A DNA stretch of 64,000 nucleotides from NCBI RefSeq assembly GCF_937884665.1, contig NZ_CAKZYF010000106.1, forward strand, positions 1 through 64,000, given 5' to 3'. Below, piece after piece: positions 30,561-40,815 of this stretch; positions within the stretch are counted from its first letter, which is position 1, and every line of letters starts with the position of its first letter. Source of the DNA: an uncultured Allomuricauda sp. (GTDB lineage: Bacteria > Bacteroidota > Bacteroidia > Flavobacteriales > Flavobacteriaceae). A program made the position numbers and the translations under genes. The notes below the pieces were generated by a model that was given only the letters and a program-made list of their open reading frames with translations, was not told where the DNA came from and searched no databases.

Positions 30561-32252
30561 TTAACGGATCAGCTTTTTGTACTTAATTCGTTTTGGCATG
30601 ATGTCAGTGCCCAAGCGTTTCTTCTTGTTCTCTTCATAATCGGAAAAAGACCCTTCAAAAAAGTACACTTGGGAATCCCCTTCAAAGGCTAAAATATGGG
30701 TGCAGATTCTATCCAAAAACCACCGGTCGTGTGAAATAATTACGGCACAGCCCGCGAAGTTCTCCAGACCTTCTTCCAGAGCTCTGAGGGTGTTCACATC
30801 AAGATCATTGGTTGGCTCATCCAAAAGCAAAACATTTCCTTCTTCCTTCAAGGTCATGGCCAAATGAAGTCGATTGCGCTCCCCTCCCGAAAGCATACTT
30901 ACCTTTTTATTTTGTTCACTACCGGAAAAATTAAAACGGCTCAAATACGCCCTTGAGTTGACTTGTTTCCCTCCCATCATCACCAACTCTTGCCCATCAC
31001 TGAAATTCTCCCAAATGGTTTTATTGGAATCAATATTGGAATGACTTTGGTCCACATAGGCCAACTTGGCCGTGTCCCCAACCACAAATTCACCGCTATC
31101 TGGTGTTTCTTCCTCCATAATCATTCTAAAAATAGTGGTCTTACCTGCTCCGTTGGGGCCGATGATGCCCACAATACCTGCCTGGGGAAGACTAAAATCA
31201 AGGTTTTCATACAGCAGCTTTTCGCCGAAGGCCTTGCTCACACCTTTAGCAGCGATTACGTTGGTTCCCAATCTGGGACCGTTTGGAATATAGATTTCCA
31301 ATTTTTCCTCAAGTTGCTTTTGGTCTTGGCTCAATAGCTTATCATAGTTTTTTAGACGTGCTTTTTGCTTGGTCTGCCTTCCCTTGGCACCCTGCCGCAC
31401 CCAATCCAGTTCACGTTCCAAGGTTTTCTGCCGTTTGGAGGCCTGTTTACTTTCTTGGGCCAGTCTTTTTGCCTTTTGATCCAACCATCCTGAATAGTTT
31501 CCCTTCCATGGAATTCCCTCCCCACGGTCCAATTCCAAAATCCATCCAGCAACATTATCCAAAAAATATCGGTCGTGGGTAACCGCAATTACAGTTCCTT
31601 GGTATTGTGCCAAATGATGCTCCAACCAGTGTACGGATTCTGCATCCAAATGGTTGGTGGGCTCGTCCAATAGTAAAACATCTGGTTCTTTGAGCAACAA
31701 ACGGCACAGAGCGACCCGCCTTCTTTCCCCTCCCGACAATACGCTTATTTTTTTATCAGGTTCCGGCGTGCGCAGGGCATCCATGGCAATTTCCAATTTG
31801 GTATCCAGTTCCCAGGCATTGGAGGCATCAATCTTATCTTGAAGTCCGGCCTGTTTGTCCATCAGCTTTTGCATTTTCTCCGCATCTTCATAAACCTCAG
31901 GCAGGGCAAACATATCATTGATTTTATTGTACTCATCCAAAATTGCAACGGTTTCTGCCACCCCTTCTTTAACCACTTCCAATACAGTTTTATCTTCCTC
32001 CAGCTGAGGTTCCTGCTCCAAGTATCCGACAGTGTATCCTGGAGAAAAAACCACATCGCCTTGATAATTCTTATCAACACCCGCTATAATTTTCAAAAGT
32101 GTGGATTTACCAGAACCATTTAAACCCAGAATACCAATTTTGGCTCCATAAAAGAAACTGAGATAAATGTTTTTGAGTACTGGCGTATTTGCAGTTTTGA
32201 ATGTCTTGGTAACCCCAGACATTGAGAAAATCACCTTTTTATCGTCTGACAT
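30561..32252 (-). CDS. ettA: Energy-dependent translational throttle protein EttA (ABC-F ATPase)
   Basis: 563 aa, two Walker A (GLNGSGKST, GPNGAGKTT) and two LSGGE signatures, linker region typical of EttA. Confidence 0.93.
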   Translation of the reverse strand: MSDDKKVIFSMSGVTKTFKTANTPVLKNIYLSFFYGAKIGILGLNGSGKSTLLKIIAGVDKNYQGDVVFSPGYTVGYLEQEPQLEEDKTVLEVVKEGVAETVAILDEYNKINDMFALPEVYEDAEKMQKLMDKQAGLQDKIDASNAWELDTKLEIAMDALRTPEPDKKISVLSGGERRRVALCRLLLKEPDVLLLDEPTNHLDAESVHWLEHHLAQYQGTVIAVTHDRYFLDNVAGWILELDRGEGIPWKGNYSGWLDQKAKRLAQESKQASKRQKTLERELDWVRQGAKGRQTKQKARLKNYDKLLSQDQKQLEEKLEIYIPNGPRLGTNVIAAKGVSKAFGEKLLYENLDFSLPQAGIVGIIGPNGAGKTTIFRMIMEEETPDSGEFVVGDTAKLAYVDQSHSNIDSNKTIWENFSDGQELVMMGGKQVNSRAYLSRFNFSGSEQNKKVSMLSGGERNRLHLAMTLKEEGNVLLLDEPTNDLDVNTLRALEEGLENFAGCAVIISHDRWFLDRICTHILAFEGDSQVYFFEGSFSDYEENKKKRLGTDIMPKRIKYKKLIR

Positions 32253-32290
32253 TTTGGATATATTTTAATGTGAATTGAGAAAATAGTAGA

Positions 32291-32473
32291 TTAGACCCTG
32301 CCCTTCAGCGCATTGAAAACCCAAGCGACCGCGAAGAAACCTATACCCACAGCGGCAAAACCATATCCGGCGACTTCGTCATATTTAAAGGCTCCCAGGG
32401 CAATCATCCCAAGACCAACAAAAATCATAATCCATGTGGCCCAAGCTAAAACAGTATTCTTGTTCATTCCCAT
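32291..32473 (-). CDS. Small two-TM membrane protein, flavobacterial CAL67264-like family
   Basis: 60 aa, MNKNTVLAWATWIMIFVGLGMIALG... Confidence 0.65.
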   Translation of the reverse strand: MGMNKNTVLAWATWIMIFVGLGMIALGAFKYDEVAGYGFAAVGIGFFAVAWVFNALKGRV

Positions 32474-32525
32474 ACTACGGTTTCAATAGTCAACCAAATA
32501 TCGTAAAAAAAGGGAAAACTAGGCA

Positions 32526-33509
32526 TTAGGTTTCAAATGGAAATCTGGCACCGATTTGAGACCGTATTTCCCCTAAAAGTTTGGCAATATCCAAACTATG
32601 GGTATGTGACCACAGCTCACTATTCAATTTACTGTTTTTCAAACAGTTATGTACTTCCTCAATTTCAGGCACAAAACCATTTCCCAATATTGGATGTTGA
32701 AATTCCTCGATGCTATCATCTAGTTTGAGGGTAAACCCCTGGGATTCATGCCATCTGGGATGGATAAAAATTTGCCCTTTGGTCCCCGAAATCTCCGCTT
32801 CCATTTTTGATTCGCCCACCAGACCGCTATATAAAATTGCCAAACTATTGGGATATTTAAATAGTATTGATGTTTGAATCTCTGTGCCATTTTCTAGAAA
32901 ATTGGCATAGGCGTGAATTTTTTCAGGTACGCCCAAAAGAAAGTAGGACAAAAACACTGGGTAAATGCCGACATCCAAAAGGGAGCCAGATGCCAATCCC
33001 GGATTTAGAAGACGCGAATCCATACCTTTATCCAAAGCGTAAAAGGAAAAGTCAGCATGTAAATAAGAGACCTTTCCCAATTTTTCTCCAGATACCCAAG
33101 CTTTTACCTTTTTTAAGGTAGGGTTGAAGCGCGACCAAAGCCCTTCCATTAGGAAAACGCCCTCCTGCTGGGCTACCTCAACAATTTCCTCTACTTCTTC
33201 GGGGCTTATTCCCAAAGGTTTTTCGCAAAGTACGTGCTTTCCAGCCCGCATGGCCTGTATGGATAGCTCCTTATGAAACGTATGGGGCGTGGCGATGTAA
33301 ACAATATCAACAATGTTGGAAGTAAAAAGGGCCTCGTAACTTTCAAAAACATGGGGAACGTCAAATTCTTCGGCAAAGATTACGGCTCTTTCCCGATTTC
33401 TGGAGGCTACAGCGCTTACCTCAGCTTCTTTAATTCGCTTTAAATCTTCAGCAAACTTTCGTGCTATTTTTCCCGGGCCAATAATGCCCCAACGTATTTT
33501 ACCTTTCAT
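32526..33509 (-). CDS. Gfo/Idh/MocA family oxidoreductase
   Basis: 'IRWGIIGPGKIARKFAEDL' Rossmann motif, 'HVLCEKPLGISPEE'. Confidence 0.9.
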   Translation of the reverse strand: MKGKIRWGIIGPGKIARKFAEDLKRIKEAEVSAVASRNRERAVIFAEEFDVPHVFESYEALFTSNIVDIVYIATPHTFHKELSIQAMRAGKHVLCEKPLGISPEEVEEIVEVAQQEGVFLMEGLWSRFNPTLKKVKAWVSGEKLGKVSYLHADFSFYALDKGMDSRLLNPGLASGSLLDVGIYPVFLSYFLLGVPEKIHAYANFLENGTEIQTSILFKYPNSLAILYSGLVGESKMEAEISGTKGQIFIHPRWHESQGFTLKLDDSIEEFQHPILGNGFVPEIEEVHNCLKNSKLNSELWSHTHSLDIAKLLGEIRSQIGARFPFET

Positions 33510-33575
33510 GGTATCCAAAAGTAATGATTAATACTCCGTATCTTTAGCGACCAAGTTTAAAACGATTTTTAGATA

Positions 33576-35204
33576 ATGGATTTGAACTTCAATAAGAACG
33601 AAGACCACAATAAACTCAAACTTTCAGAATTAAAAAAGAGACTTGCGCAAATAAAGCTTGGTGGCGGTAAGACCCGAATAGAAAAGCATCATGCCAAGGG
33701 AAAAATGACCGCCAGAGAACGAATTTCCTATTTATTGGACAATGATGCTGATTCCATCGAAATAGGTGCTTTTGCCGGAGAAGAAATGTACCAGGACCAC
33801 GGCGGATGTCCATCTGGTGGGGTAGTTGTCAAAATTGGTCATATCCAAGGAAAACCCTGTGTTGTGGTGGCCAATGATGCCACGGTAAAGGCAGGGGCTT
33901 GGTTTCCCATTACCGGAAAGAAAAATTTAAGAGCCCAGGAAATTTCAATAGAAAACCGATTACCCATTATCTACTTGGTGGACAGTGCCGGGGTTTACCT
34001 CCCCATGCAAGACGAGATTTTTCCGGATAAAGAACATTTTGGGCGAATCTTTCGGAACAACGCCATCATGAGCAGTATGGGAATTACGCAGATTTCGGCA
34101 GTAATGGGAAGTTGTGTGGCCGGGGGTGCCTATCTTCCCATAATGAGTGACGAGGCACTTATCGTGGACAAAACAGGAAGTATTTTTCTAGCTGGAAGTT
34201 ACTTGGTAAAAGCCGCGATCGGGGAGAGTATAGATAACGAAACCCTCGGTGGTGCCACAACACATTCTGAGATTAGCGGTGTAACGGATTATAAGGCCAA
34301 GGATGATAAAGATGCCCTGGCGACCATCAAAAATATTGTAGGCAAAATAGGTGATTTTGAGAAAGCGGGTTTCAATAGGGTGGCACCAAAACTTCCTAAA
34401 GAAAATCAACAGGATATCTATGGGATTTTACCCAAATCCCGAAGTGACCAATATAATATGCTCGAAATCATAAACCGCTTGGTGGACGATTCAGATTTTG
34501 AACAATATAAACAAGGATATGGGCAAAGTATTCTTACAGGTTATGCCCGAATAAATGGTTGGGCCATAGGTATTGTGGCCAATCAAAGAAAAGTTGTGAA
34601 GACCAAAAAGGGTGAAATGCAGTTTGGAGGTGTGATTTATTCAGATTCTGCGGACAAAGCGACCCGATTTATCGCCAACTGCAACCAAAAGAAGATTCCC
34701 CTTGTCTTTTTACAAGATGTAACTGGTTTTATGGTGGGAAGTAAAAGTGAACACGGGGGCATAATAAAAGATGGAGCAAAAATGGTAAATGCGGTGAGCA
34801 ACTCTGTGGTACCCAAATTTACCGTGGTCATAGGAAATAGCTACGGCGCGGGAAACTATGCCATGTGCGGCAAAGCTTATGATCCACGACTTATTGTAGC
34901 CTGGCCCAGTGCCGAACTTGCGGTCATGAGCGGCAATTCAGCGGCAAAAGTATTACTTCAGATAGAAAAGGCCACCCTAGAGAAAAAAGGGGAAACCTTT
35001 GACGCCGAAAAAGAAAAAGCACTTTTCAGTGCAATAAAACAGCGCTACGACCATCAAATATCGCCTTATTATGCGGCAGCACGTCTTTGGACCGATGCCA
35101 TAATCGATCCCTTAGAAACCCGAAAATGGATTTCTATGGGAATTGAGGCCGCTGACCAAGCGCCCATCAAAAAGCAATTTAACATGGGGTTGTTACAGGT
35201 TTAA
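33576..35204 (+). CDS. Acyl-CoA carboxylase carboxyltransferase (beta) subunit
   Basis: 542 aa; 'RERISYLLDNDADSIEIG', 'GSCVAGGAYLPIMSDEALIV', 'GNSYGAGNYAMCGKAYDPRLIVAWPSAELAVMSG'. Confidence 0.92.
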   Translation: MDLNFNKNEDHNKLKLSELKKRLAQIKLGGGKTRIEKHHAKGKMTARERISYLLDNDADSIEIGAFAGEEMYQDHGGCPSGGVVVKIGHIQGKPCVVVANDATVKAGAWFPITGKKNLRAQEISIENRLPIIYLVDSAGVYLPMQDEIFPDKEHFGRIFRNNAIMSSMGITQISAVMGSCVAGGAYLPIMSDEALIVDKTGSIFLAGSYLVKAAIGESIDNETLGGATTHSEISGVTDYKAKDDKDALATIKNIVGKIGDFEKAGFNRVAPKLPKENQQDIYGILPKSRSDQYNMLEIINRLVDDSDFEQYKQGYGQSILTGYARINGWAIGIVANQRKVVKTKKGEMQFGGVIYSDSADKATRFIANCNQKKIPLVFLQDVTGFMVGSKSEHGGIIKDGAKMVNAVSNSVVPKFTVVIGNSYGAGNYAMCGKAYDPRLIVAWPSAELAVMSGNSAAKVLLQIEKATLEKKGETFDAEKEKALFSAIKQRYDHQISPYYAAARLWTDAIIDPLETRKWISMGIEAADQAPIKKQFNMGLLQV

Positions 35205-37208
35205 TCAGTCTATGATAAATTTGGCGAGTTGCTTTTTTTCATTGGGTTCTTGCAGTCTGACCATATAAGACGCTTGCTTTTGGTTTGGTCTCCCAAAATT
35301 TTTGACCACTGTACATTTTAAGAATGTTGCCAGATAATCCGAATTCTTTCCAGAGCCTGCTAAGGGTGTTACATTTAAAATCCATTCTCCGACTGTTTCA
35401 GCACCAAGTATTTCAAATTGTTCCATAGCGCTGCCGACCTCAAGGGCTTTGGTAAACTCCTGGACATTTGACAACCGTGTATGTTCCCAGTCAAAGAAGC
35501 GCTTCTGAGGATTCACGAACTGTACAACAAATTCGGCTTCCGGATTGCTCCATTCCAAAATGAGCCTAGCATTATAGGTAATATTGTTCTGATATTTCAA
35601 ATCCACCTTAGAAACATCCAGATTACTTCGATGACTGTTGATTAAATTTCGTATTTCGGAACCAAGGGATTTTCCAAAACCTTCAGGTTTAGAAGAGGCA
35701 TTGATTTCATTCTGAATCAACGCATAGAGTGTGTTCAAAGCAACCTGATACCTAGCAAGATTGCGGTTTACCACAGCGAAATCAAAGCTATTTTGGATTT
35801 TAGCAGGATAGTCCAAGATAAGTCGGTTTACTATGGCGAGAGCCAAGTCGTGGTTGTTAACAGTGGAGCTCTTCAAATAGGCCGCTCGAAGCATCTCATA
35901 GGTCGGGGACTCCATCTCCAGCACATTGGACAAAATCCGAAAAGCAACATCTGGCGAAGACGCATAGAAAAAATCAAACACATCGGACCAATAGTTTCCC
36001 TCACCTTTGAACTTCTCTCGTTGATTTAGGTAAATGTCATAGGCACTTCGAACATTTTTCCCTTTTTTTAACTCTTTTAAATAAGGGGTTATCAGCGCTT
36101 TAGTATCGATTTTGATTTTTGTATCGTAAAAATTATCTTTTAATTGCATGGCATTGGAACTCTCGTTGTCCGCACTACCATAACTTCCCGTTTTTGTCGT
36201 AATCAGCAAGACTCCGTTAGCGCCCAGAGTACCATAAATATTGGTGGCAGCCAGTCCCTTCAGTACGGTGACATCTTCTATGTTCTTGGGGTCCAAAAAA
36301 CTCGTGGGATAGAAAATTCCATTGGCCGAGGACTGGGATTGGGGTAGAGGAACTCCATCAACCACAATTAACCCATAATTATTTCCCAATAGCGAATTAC
36401 TTGGTCTAAGTACGGCTCTGCTCAAATCGTCATTCTGTGCCAACGCAACTCCCGAGAATTTTCCTTGAATTCCGGTATTTACCGTAGTGGCCGCATCTAA
36501 AATTCGTTCGCTACCTATACTTTGAACCGCATAGCCTAAAGCATCTTTGTCTTTTTTGCCCAAAGCCATGTTTTCTTTTGTATCCGGGTTTTTTTGAGTT
36601 TCAGTTACTACTACTTCTTCCAATCGTACCCCTTTTTTCATATCGAGTTTTGCGCTATCTGATTTTATGACGTTTTGGGCTCCGGCGACCGTACTATCTT
36701 TCCTTTTGGTCCGGGTATTTGCTGAAAGATTTAAAAATTCCGCTTTGCCCAGAATAGAAAGTAGATTGATGGTACGCGTATCATACTTGGGAGAACTATT
36801 GATAACCACGGTCTCACCACCAAATTTTGGAGTGGTTTTGTTCAAGTTCTGTGTTCCGTCTGTAAAGAAGAGATGGTACCCGTCCGAAGCAAGGGACTCC
36901 AGTCCCTGGAAGGAAGTAGCACCGTCATACCGAATATCCTGTATTCTAGTTCGAAGGGCTGTCCAGTCTCCTGCGTTTATCGTGAAGTCCTCTTTAAAAC
37001 GGACGGTATCACTAAATCCGACCAGAAGAACCTTGGTGTCCTGAAAACGCTTAAAGTACGCATCCAAGTACTTCATTTCCATTAGACTGTCACGATATAT
37101 TCTAGAAGTGGATGTATCCCAAAATATGACGGTCCGCGCTTTATCTTGGGAAAAAAGACTTTGGTACAGTAGCAAAAAACCTATCAAATAAACGCCTTTA
37201 AATTTCAT
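35205..37208 (-). CDS. VWA-like / TonB-receptor plug / TPR-like / DUF2135-like protein lacking a beta-barrel
   Basis: 667 aa; plug motif 'YGLIVVDGVPLPQSQ...NIEDVTVLKGLAATNIYGTLGANGVLLITTK'; N-terminal VWA-like fold (TVIFWDTSTS...LFFTDGTQ); C-terminal 'LEWSNPEAEFVVQFVNP...VVKNFGRPNQK'. Confidence 0.7.
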   Translation of the reverse strand: MKFKGVYLIGFLLLYQSLFSQDKARTVIFWDTSTSRIYRDSLMEMKYLDAYFKRFQDTKVLLVGFSDTVRFKEDFTINAGDWTALRTRIQDIRYDGATSFQGLESLASDGYHLFFTDGTQNLNKTTPKFGGETVVINSSPKYDTRTINLLSILGKAEFLNLSANTRTKRKDSTVAGAQNVIKSDSAKLDMKKGVRLEEVVVTETQKNPDTKENMALGKKDKDALGYAVQSIGSERILDAATTVNTGIQGKFSGVALAQNDDLSRAVLRPSNSLLGNNYGLIVVDGVPLPQSQSSANGIFYPTSFLDPKNIEDVTVLKGLAATNIYGTLGANGVLLITTKTGSYGSADNESSNAMQLKDNFYDTKIKIDTKALITPYLKELKKGKNVRSAYDIYLNQREKFKGEGNYWSDVFDFFYASSPDVAFRILSNVLEMESPTYEMLRAAYLKSSTVNNHDLALAIVNRLILDYPAKIQNSFDFAVVNRNLARYQVALNTLYALIQNEINASSKPEGFGKSLGSEIRNLINSHRSNLDVSKVDLKYQNNITYNARLILEWSNPEAEFVVQFVNPQKRFFDWEHTRLSNVQEFTKALEVGSAMEQFEILGAETVGEWILNVTPLAGSGKNSDYLATFLKCTVVKNFGRPNQKQASYMVRLQEPNEKKQLAKFIID

Positions 37209-37568
37209 TGTGGAACGGTTTGGCTTATTGCTTATAAATAATCAAAACGAATGAGGTTTAAACTATCTGCTAGTTAGAAGCTTTTGTGAATTCAAGTTCC
37301 TTCTTTCAACAATTTCAACGTATTTGGTCCGGTAACCTGAATCTCTTACTTGGGATTGGAGTGGATTGTATATCGCCCTTACGCATCGGTACGGGGCGAC
37401 TCCTTAGCGATTAAGGACACCCTTGTTCAAAATTCCAATGTTCCCCTGTAGAATGGAGGCCTGAGTCTTTGCACTTAGCACCCTACCCTAGTCGTCTTTT
37501 TGAACTGATACTGGAAATGCTATCTGAGGCCATAAAAATATGTTTCAATAATAACCGTTGCCTACATC

Positions 37569-39356
37569 CTATGTTCCCGTTTGAGCGGCTTTGTTTATTT
37601 GAAACAACTGGCGATTTACATCTTTGATATCTAATTTAAAGATCTTGGTTTCTTTTGACTGGGATTTGGTTCCATAATTGTGATAAATCGTCGCTCTTAA
37701 ATAGGCGGGGGTCAAGCTCTTATTTCCCAGATATTTCAGGTTTACTTTCCACGTACCCGGTAAGGAAGCGTCAATCAAATACTCTCGCGTGGAATAACCG
37801 TAGTCTTTTTCCCTACTGATGGTATTGGGACTGGCTTCCAGACTATGGGTCCAAGTGTAGAACTGGTTTTCCGGATTAACAAACTGGAGTTCAAATTCAG
37901 CCTCACTATCGCTCCAATCAAAAACGATACGGGTACCATCAAAATCTTCATCGTCCACCTTTATTTTTTTTGTTTTGGATTTTACCACATCCGTCTTTTC
38001 CAAGGCCAAAAGATTGTTGAAATCTCTATTGAGCATCTTCGAAAACATGGTGGTATCCGCACTCATAAAACCTTGATCCAGCAAGTAAAAATAGCGGGCA
38101 TACAAAATAGCGGACTTCTTTGGTTTATCAATATCCCGATTGCTGTTCGCCAAATCCATATAGGATTGCGCATAATTGGGACGTAATATAAACACTTCCC
38201 GGAAGGCATCGTTCGCTTTGTCATACCGTTCTTGGCTCTCGTAGATATAGGCCAAGGATTTTAAGTGTACAGGATTTAATCCTATGGTCGTGTAGGCATC
38301 CTCTATGATTTGATCGGCATACGTTTCGTTTTTCCAAGTATCGTAAAAGTATTGGTAAGCATCCAAAACAAAATAGGGCGAAGCAGCATATTTCTCCGCG
38401 TTGGATTCATACACTGTTTTAGCTTCTTCAAATGTATCGGAACCCCGAAGTTGCTTCATGTAAGACGGTGCATTTTTTGTGAGACTCTCTTGGTTCAGGG
38501 CTTTTCCGTCGTAAAAGTTGTTTTTAAGTCTGGCCCTGTCTATAATCTGCCCTCGGCTATCTCGTGGAGGAATTCCTATACCATTTTTTGTATTGATAAC
38601 AATGACGCCGCCCCTTCCAATATTTCCGTATCTCGTAGTTCCGATGATGGATGAAATAACACCGATTCGTTCAATATTCTGCACATCGATAAAGTCGGGA
38701 AATTGTGTGAAAATCTGACCATCAATATCGAATACCGCACGTCCACCGCGCAATAAGACCGCTCGACCGGCATTAACGCCCGAGGTCCCAGCGAAACCCG
38801 TATCTGGACCAGCTGCAAAATTCGTCCCGAAACCCGGTCCGTCCAAAACCCGAATACCAGCAAACCTGTTTCGCAATACGTTGGCCAAATCGAACTCACC
38901 TGGAAGTATTTTATCCCCATCAAGTGCACGCACGGAATAGGAAACATACTCTTTGTTCAGATATCCAAAAAAGGTTTTTAGAATATTGGGGTTGAAATAG
39001 TAATCTTCTTCCAATTCTTTTTGGCTGGAGCGTCTTCGCGTGGAGACCGTTACGTTATCCAATTTTTCAATTTTGGGGAACATATCCACGTTCAAGACCC
39101 GAGTCACATCCTCCACCCTTATCTGTAAAGGTTCCATACCATCACTTGCATAAAAAAGCAAGTCACCTGTAGAAGCCAGGATTTTGTACTTACCTTCGGC
39201 ATTTGTGGTCGTGGAGGTACCCGCATTAATAATTTGAATCTTGACGTTGGACATCGGGCTTTCACCATCTTGGACCGTACCCGTTATCCATCGTTCTTGG
39301 GCAAAACCTAAAAGAGAAATACAAAAGAGAGCAAAGAAGAAAAGCTGTTTTTTCAT
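37569..39356 (-). CDS. Carboxypeptidase-regulatory-like / TonB plug / TPR-like / DUF2135-like protein lacking a beta-barrel
   Basis: 595 aa; N-terminal 'GTVQDGESPMSNVKIQIINAGTSTTTNAEGKYKILAS', plug 'NIERIGVISSIIGTTRYGNIGRGGVIVINTK', C-terminal 'FDWSDSEAEFELQFVNPENQFYTWTHS' paralogous to the neighbouring ORF. Confidence 0.7.
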   Translation of the reverse strand: MKKQLFFFALFCISLLGFAQERWITGTVQDGESPMSNVKIQIINAGTSTTTNAEGKYKILASTGDLLFYASDGMEPLQIRVEDVTRVLNVDMFPKIEKLDNVTVSTRRRSSQKELEEDYYFNPNILKTFFGYLNKEYVSYSVRALDGDKILPGEFDLANVLRNRFAGIRVLDGPGFGTNFAAGPDTGFAGTSGVNAGRAVLLRGGRAVFDIDGQIFTQFPDFIDVQNIERIGVISSIIGTTRYGNIGRGGVIVINTKNGIGIPPRDSRGQIIDRARLKNNFYDGKALNQESLTKNAPSYMKQLRGSDTFEEAKTVYESNAEKYAASPYFVLDAYQYFYDTWKNETYADQIIEDAYTTIGLNPVHLKSLAYIYESQERYDKANDAFREVFILRPNYAQSYMDLANSNRDIDKPKKSAILYARYFYLLDQGFMSADTTMFSKMLNRDFNNLLALEKTDVVKSKTKKIKVDDEDFDGTRIVFDWSDSEAEFELQFVNPENQFYTWTHSLEASPNTISREKDYGYSTREYLIDASLPGTWKVNLKYLGNKSLTPAYLRATIYHNYGTKSQSKETKIFKLDIKDVNRQLFQINKAAQTGT

Positions 39357-39435
39357 AGTTTGATTTTTTTAATAACGTACTGGCTATGTGAATTTTATCC
39401 CTAAAAATTAATCAAACTTCTTGCCAAGTGCAATT

Positions 39436-40782
39436 TTAATTTCCTAAATGTTCCTTAATTCTTGGAATCAAAAGAAATTCGGTTTGCCTACCGTTGACAT
39501 ATCTAAAACCAGCTTCTCCATAAAATCCAGCTTCTTCCAACATTATGCGAATATCTCGCTTCCACTCTGGGATATTGACCGTGGTATTCAATTCAATAGC
39601 GTAGACCGTATTGGGATTTAGGGGGTACTTTTCCCCATCGTCTTTCATTACGCCATCCTGGGCATCCCACATACCAATGGTTGTTCCTGCTGAGTGGCCA
39701 TAAATACCCAATGGATGGGTGTAAATGGCAGGTCGCAGACCTGCTTTGCGGGCATCTTCCAAGGATTTCGCTAAGATCTCGTTGCCCGTTCGTCCGGTTA
39801 TCATGTTATCGGTCAAAAAATCCTGGACGTCATCGCCTTTTTTCAGGGCATTTACCAGGAAATCCGGGGCTTTTTTCTCATTTGGCTTTAAAACATAGGC
39901 TAATTCTTGACAATCCGTATTCAATCTCAGGTAGGTAATACCCATATCACAATGAAGCAAATCACCCGGTAGAATGACCATATCGTCTGGCCTGCCGGAA
40001 AAGGAATATAAGTGGCCTTCCCGCTTTTCACTGGTACGTTGTACATCAACGGTCGGATGAAACCAAGTGTCCAATCCCAAATCAGTTATCTTTTGGCGCA
40101 TCCACCATTCTACTTCAGTTGTAGTAGTGACTCCGGGAGTAACCACTTTTTCTGAGAAAGCTTCAGCAATAATATCGTGGGTGATATCCACCAATTGATC
40201 ATACAGGACCATTTCCCGTTCAGTTCGCGTTTCTATCCAACGAACCGCAAGTTGCTCGGCAGAAACAATTTTGGAATGATATTTTTTGGGGAGATTGGTC
40301 ATCAACTCGTCATAATCCGTCTTATCAAGACCATCAGCGATATTATGGTCTTTGGAAAAATTCAATCCGATTTTTCTTGGATTTCTTTCCTCAACCAGCT
40401 GTATAAGGCGTTTCCATTGGTCAGGTTCCTTTTCTTTATCCCATGCAGAAGCAATACTTTTCCCAATGTTGTATCGCGCTACTGCCAACTTATCCATATT
40501 CCCCTTTGCGCTATCTCGATAAAAAAGCAAAATTGTTCTACGCCTCGCATTCAGCCACTTTGCCGGTAGCATGGTCTTCAGAACAGGATCTTCATTGTAT
40601 TCCCTTGATATCAGTATCCACATATCAATCCCAGTATCATCCATCAATTTGGGAAGAAGTGTATTGAACCGTTCTTCTAGGACTTCATCCACTACCCTCG
40701 CCCTTTCCGACTCCGGAAGTATCTGTTGCGAAAAAAGTTGGATGGAAAACGCAATAAAAAAAAGAAACAAAAAGACTTTCAT
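39436..40782 (-). CDS. M24 family metallopeptidase (Xaa-Pro aminopeptidase-like)
   Basis: 448 aa; signal peptide; 'LLHCDMGITYLRLNTDCQELAYVLKPNE', 'THPLGIYGHSAGTTIG', 'YAIELNT'. Confidence 0.85.
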   Translation of the reverse strand: MKVFLFLFFIAFSIQLFSQQILPESERARVVDEVLEERFNTLLPKLMDDTGIDMWILISREYNEDPVLKTMLPAKWLNARRRTILLFYRDSAKGNMDKLAVARYNIGKSIASAWDKEKEPDQWKRLIQLVEERNPRKIGLNFSKDHNIADGLDKTDYDELMTNLPKKYHSKIVSAEQLAVRWIETRTEREMVLYDQLVDITHDIIAEAFSEKVVTPGVTTTTEVEWWMRQKITDLGLDTWFHPTVDVQRTSEKREGHLYSFSGRPDDMVILPGDLLHCDMGITYLRLNTDCQELAYVLKPNEKKAPDFLVNALKKGDDVQDFLTDNMITGRTGNEILAKSLEDARKAGLRPAIYTHPLGIYGHSAGTTIGMWDAQDGVMKDDGEKYPLNPNTVYAIELNTTVNIPEWKRDIRIMLEEAGFYGEAGFRYVNGRQTEFLLIPRIKEHLGN

Positions 40783-40815
40783 CGAGAGCTGTATTTAGGA
40801 TTGAAAATACAAAAC

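Noticed and set aside
30963-31582. Antisense ORFs over ettA
   Set aside because: Opposite strand of a well-supported ABC-F gene; no independent support.
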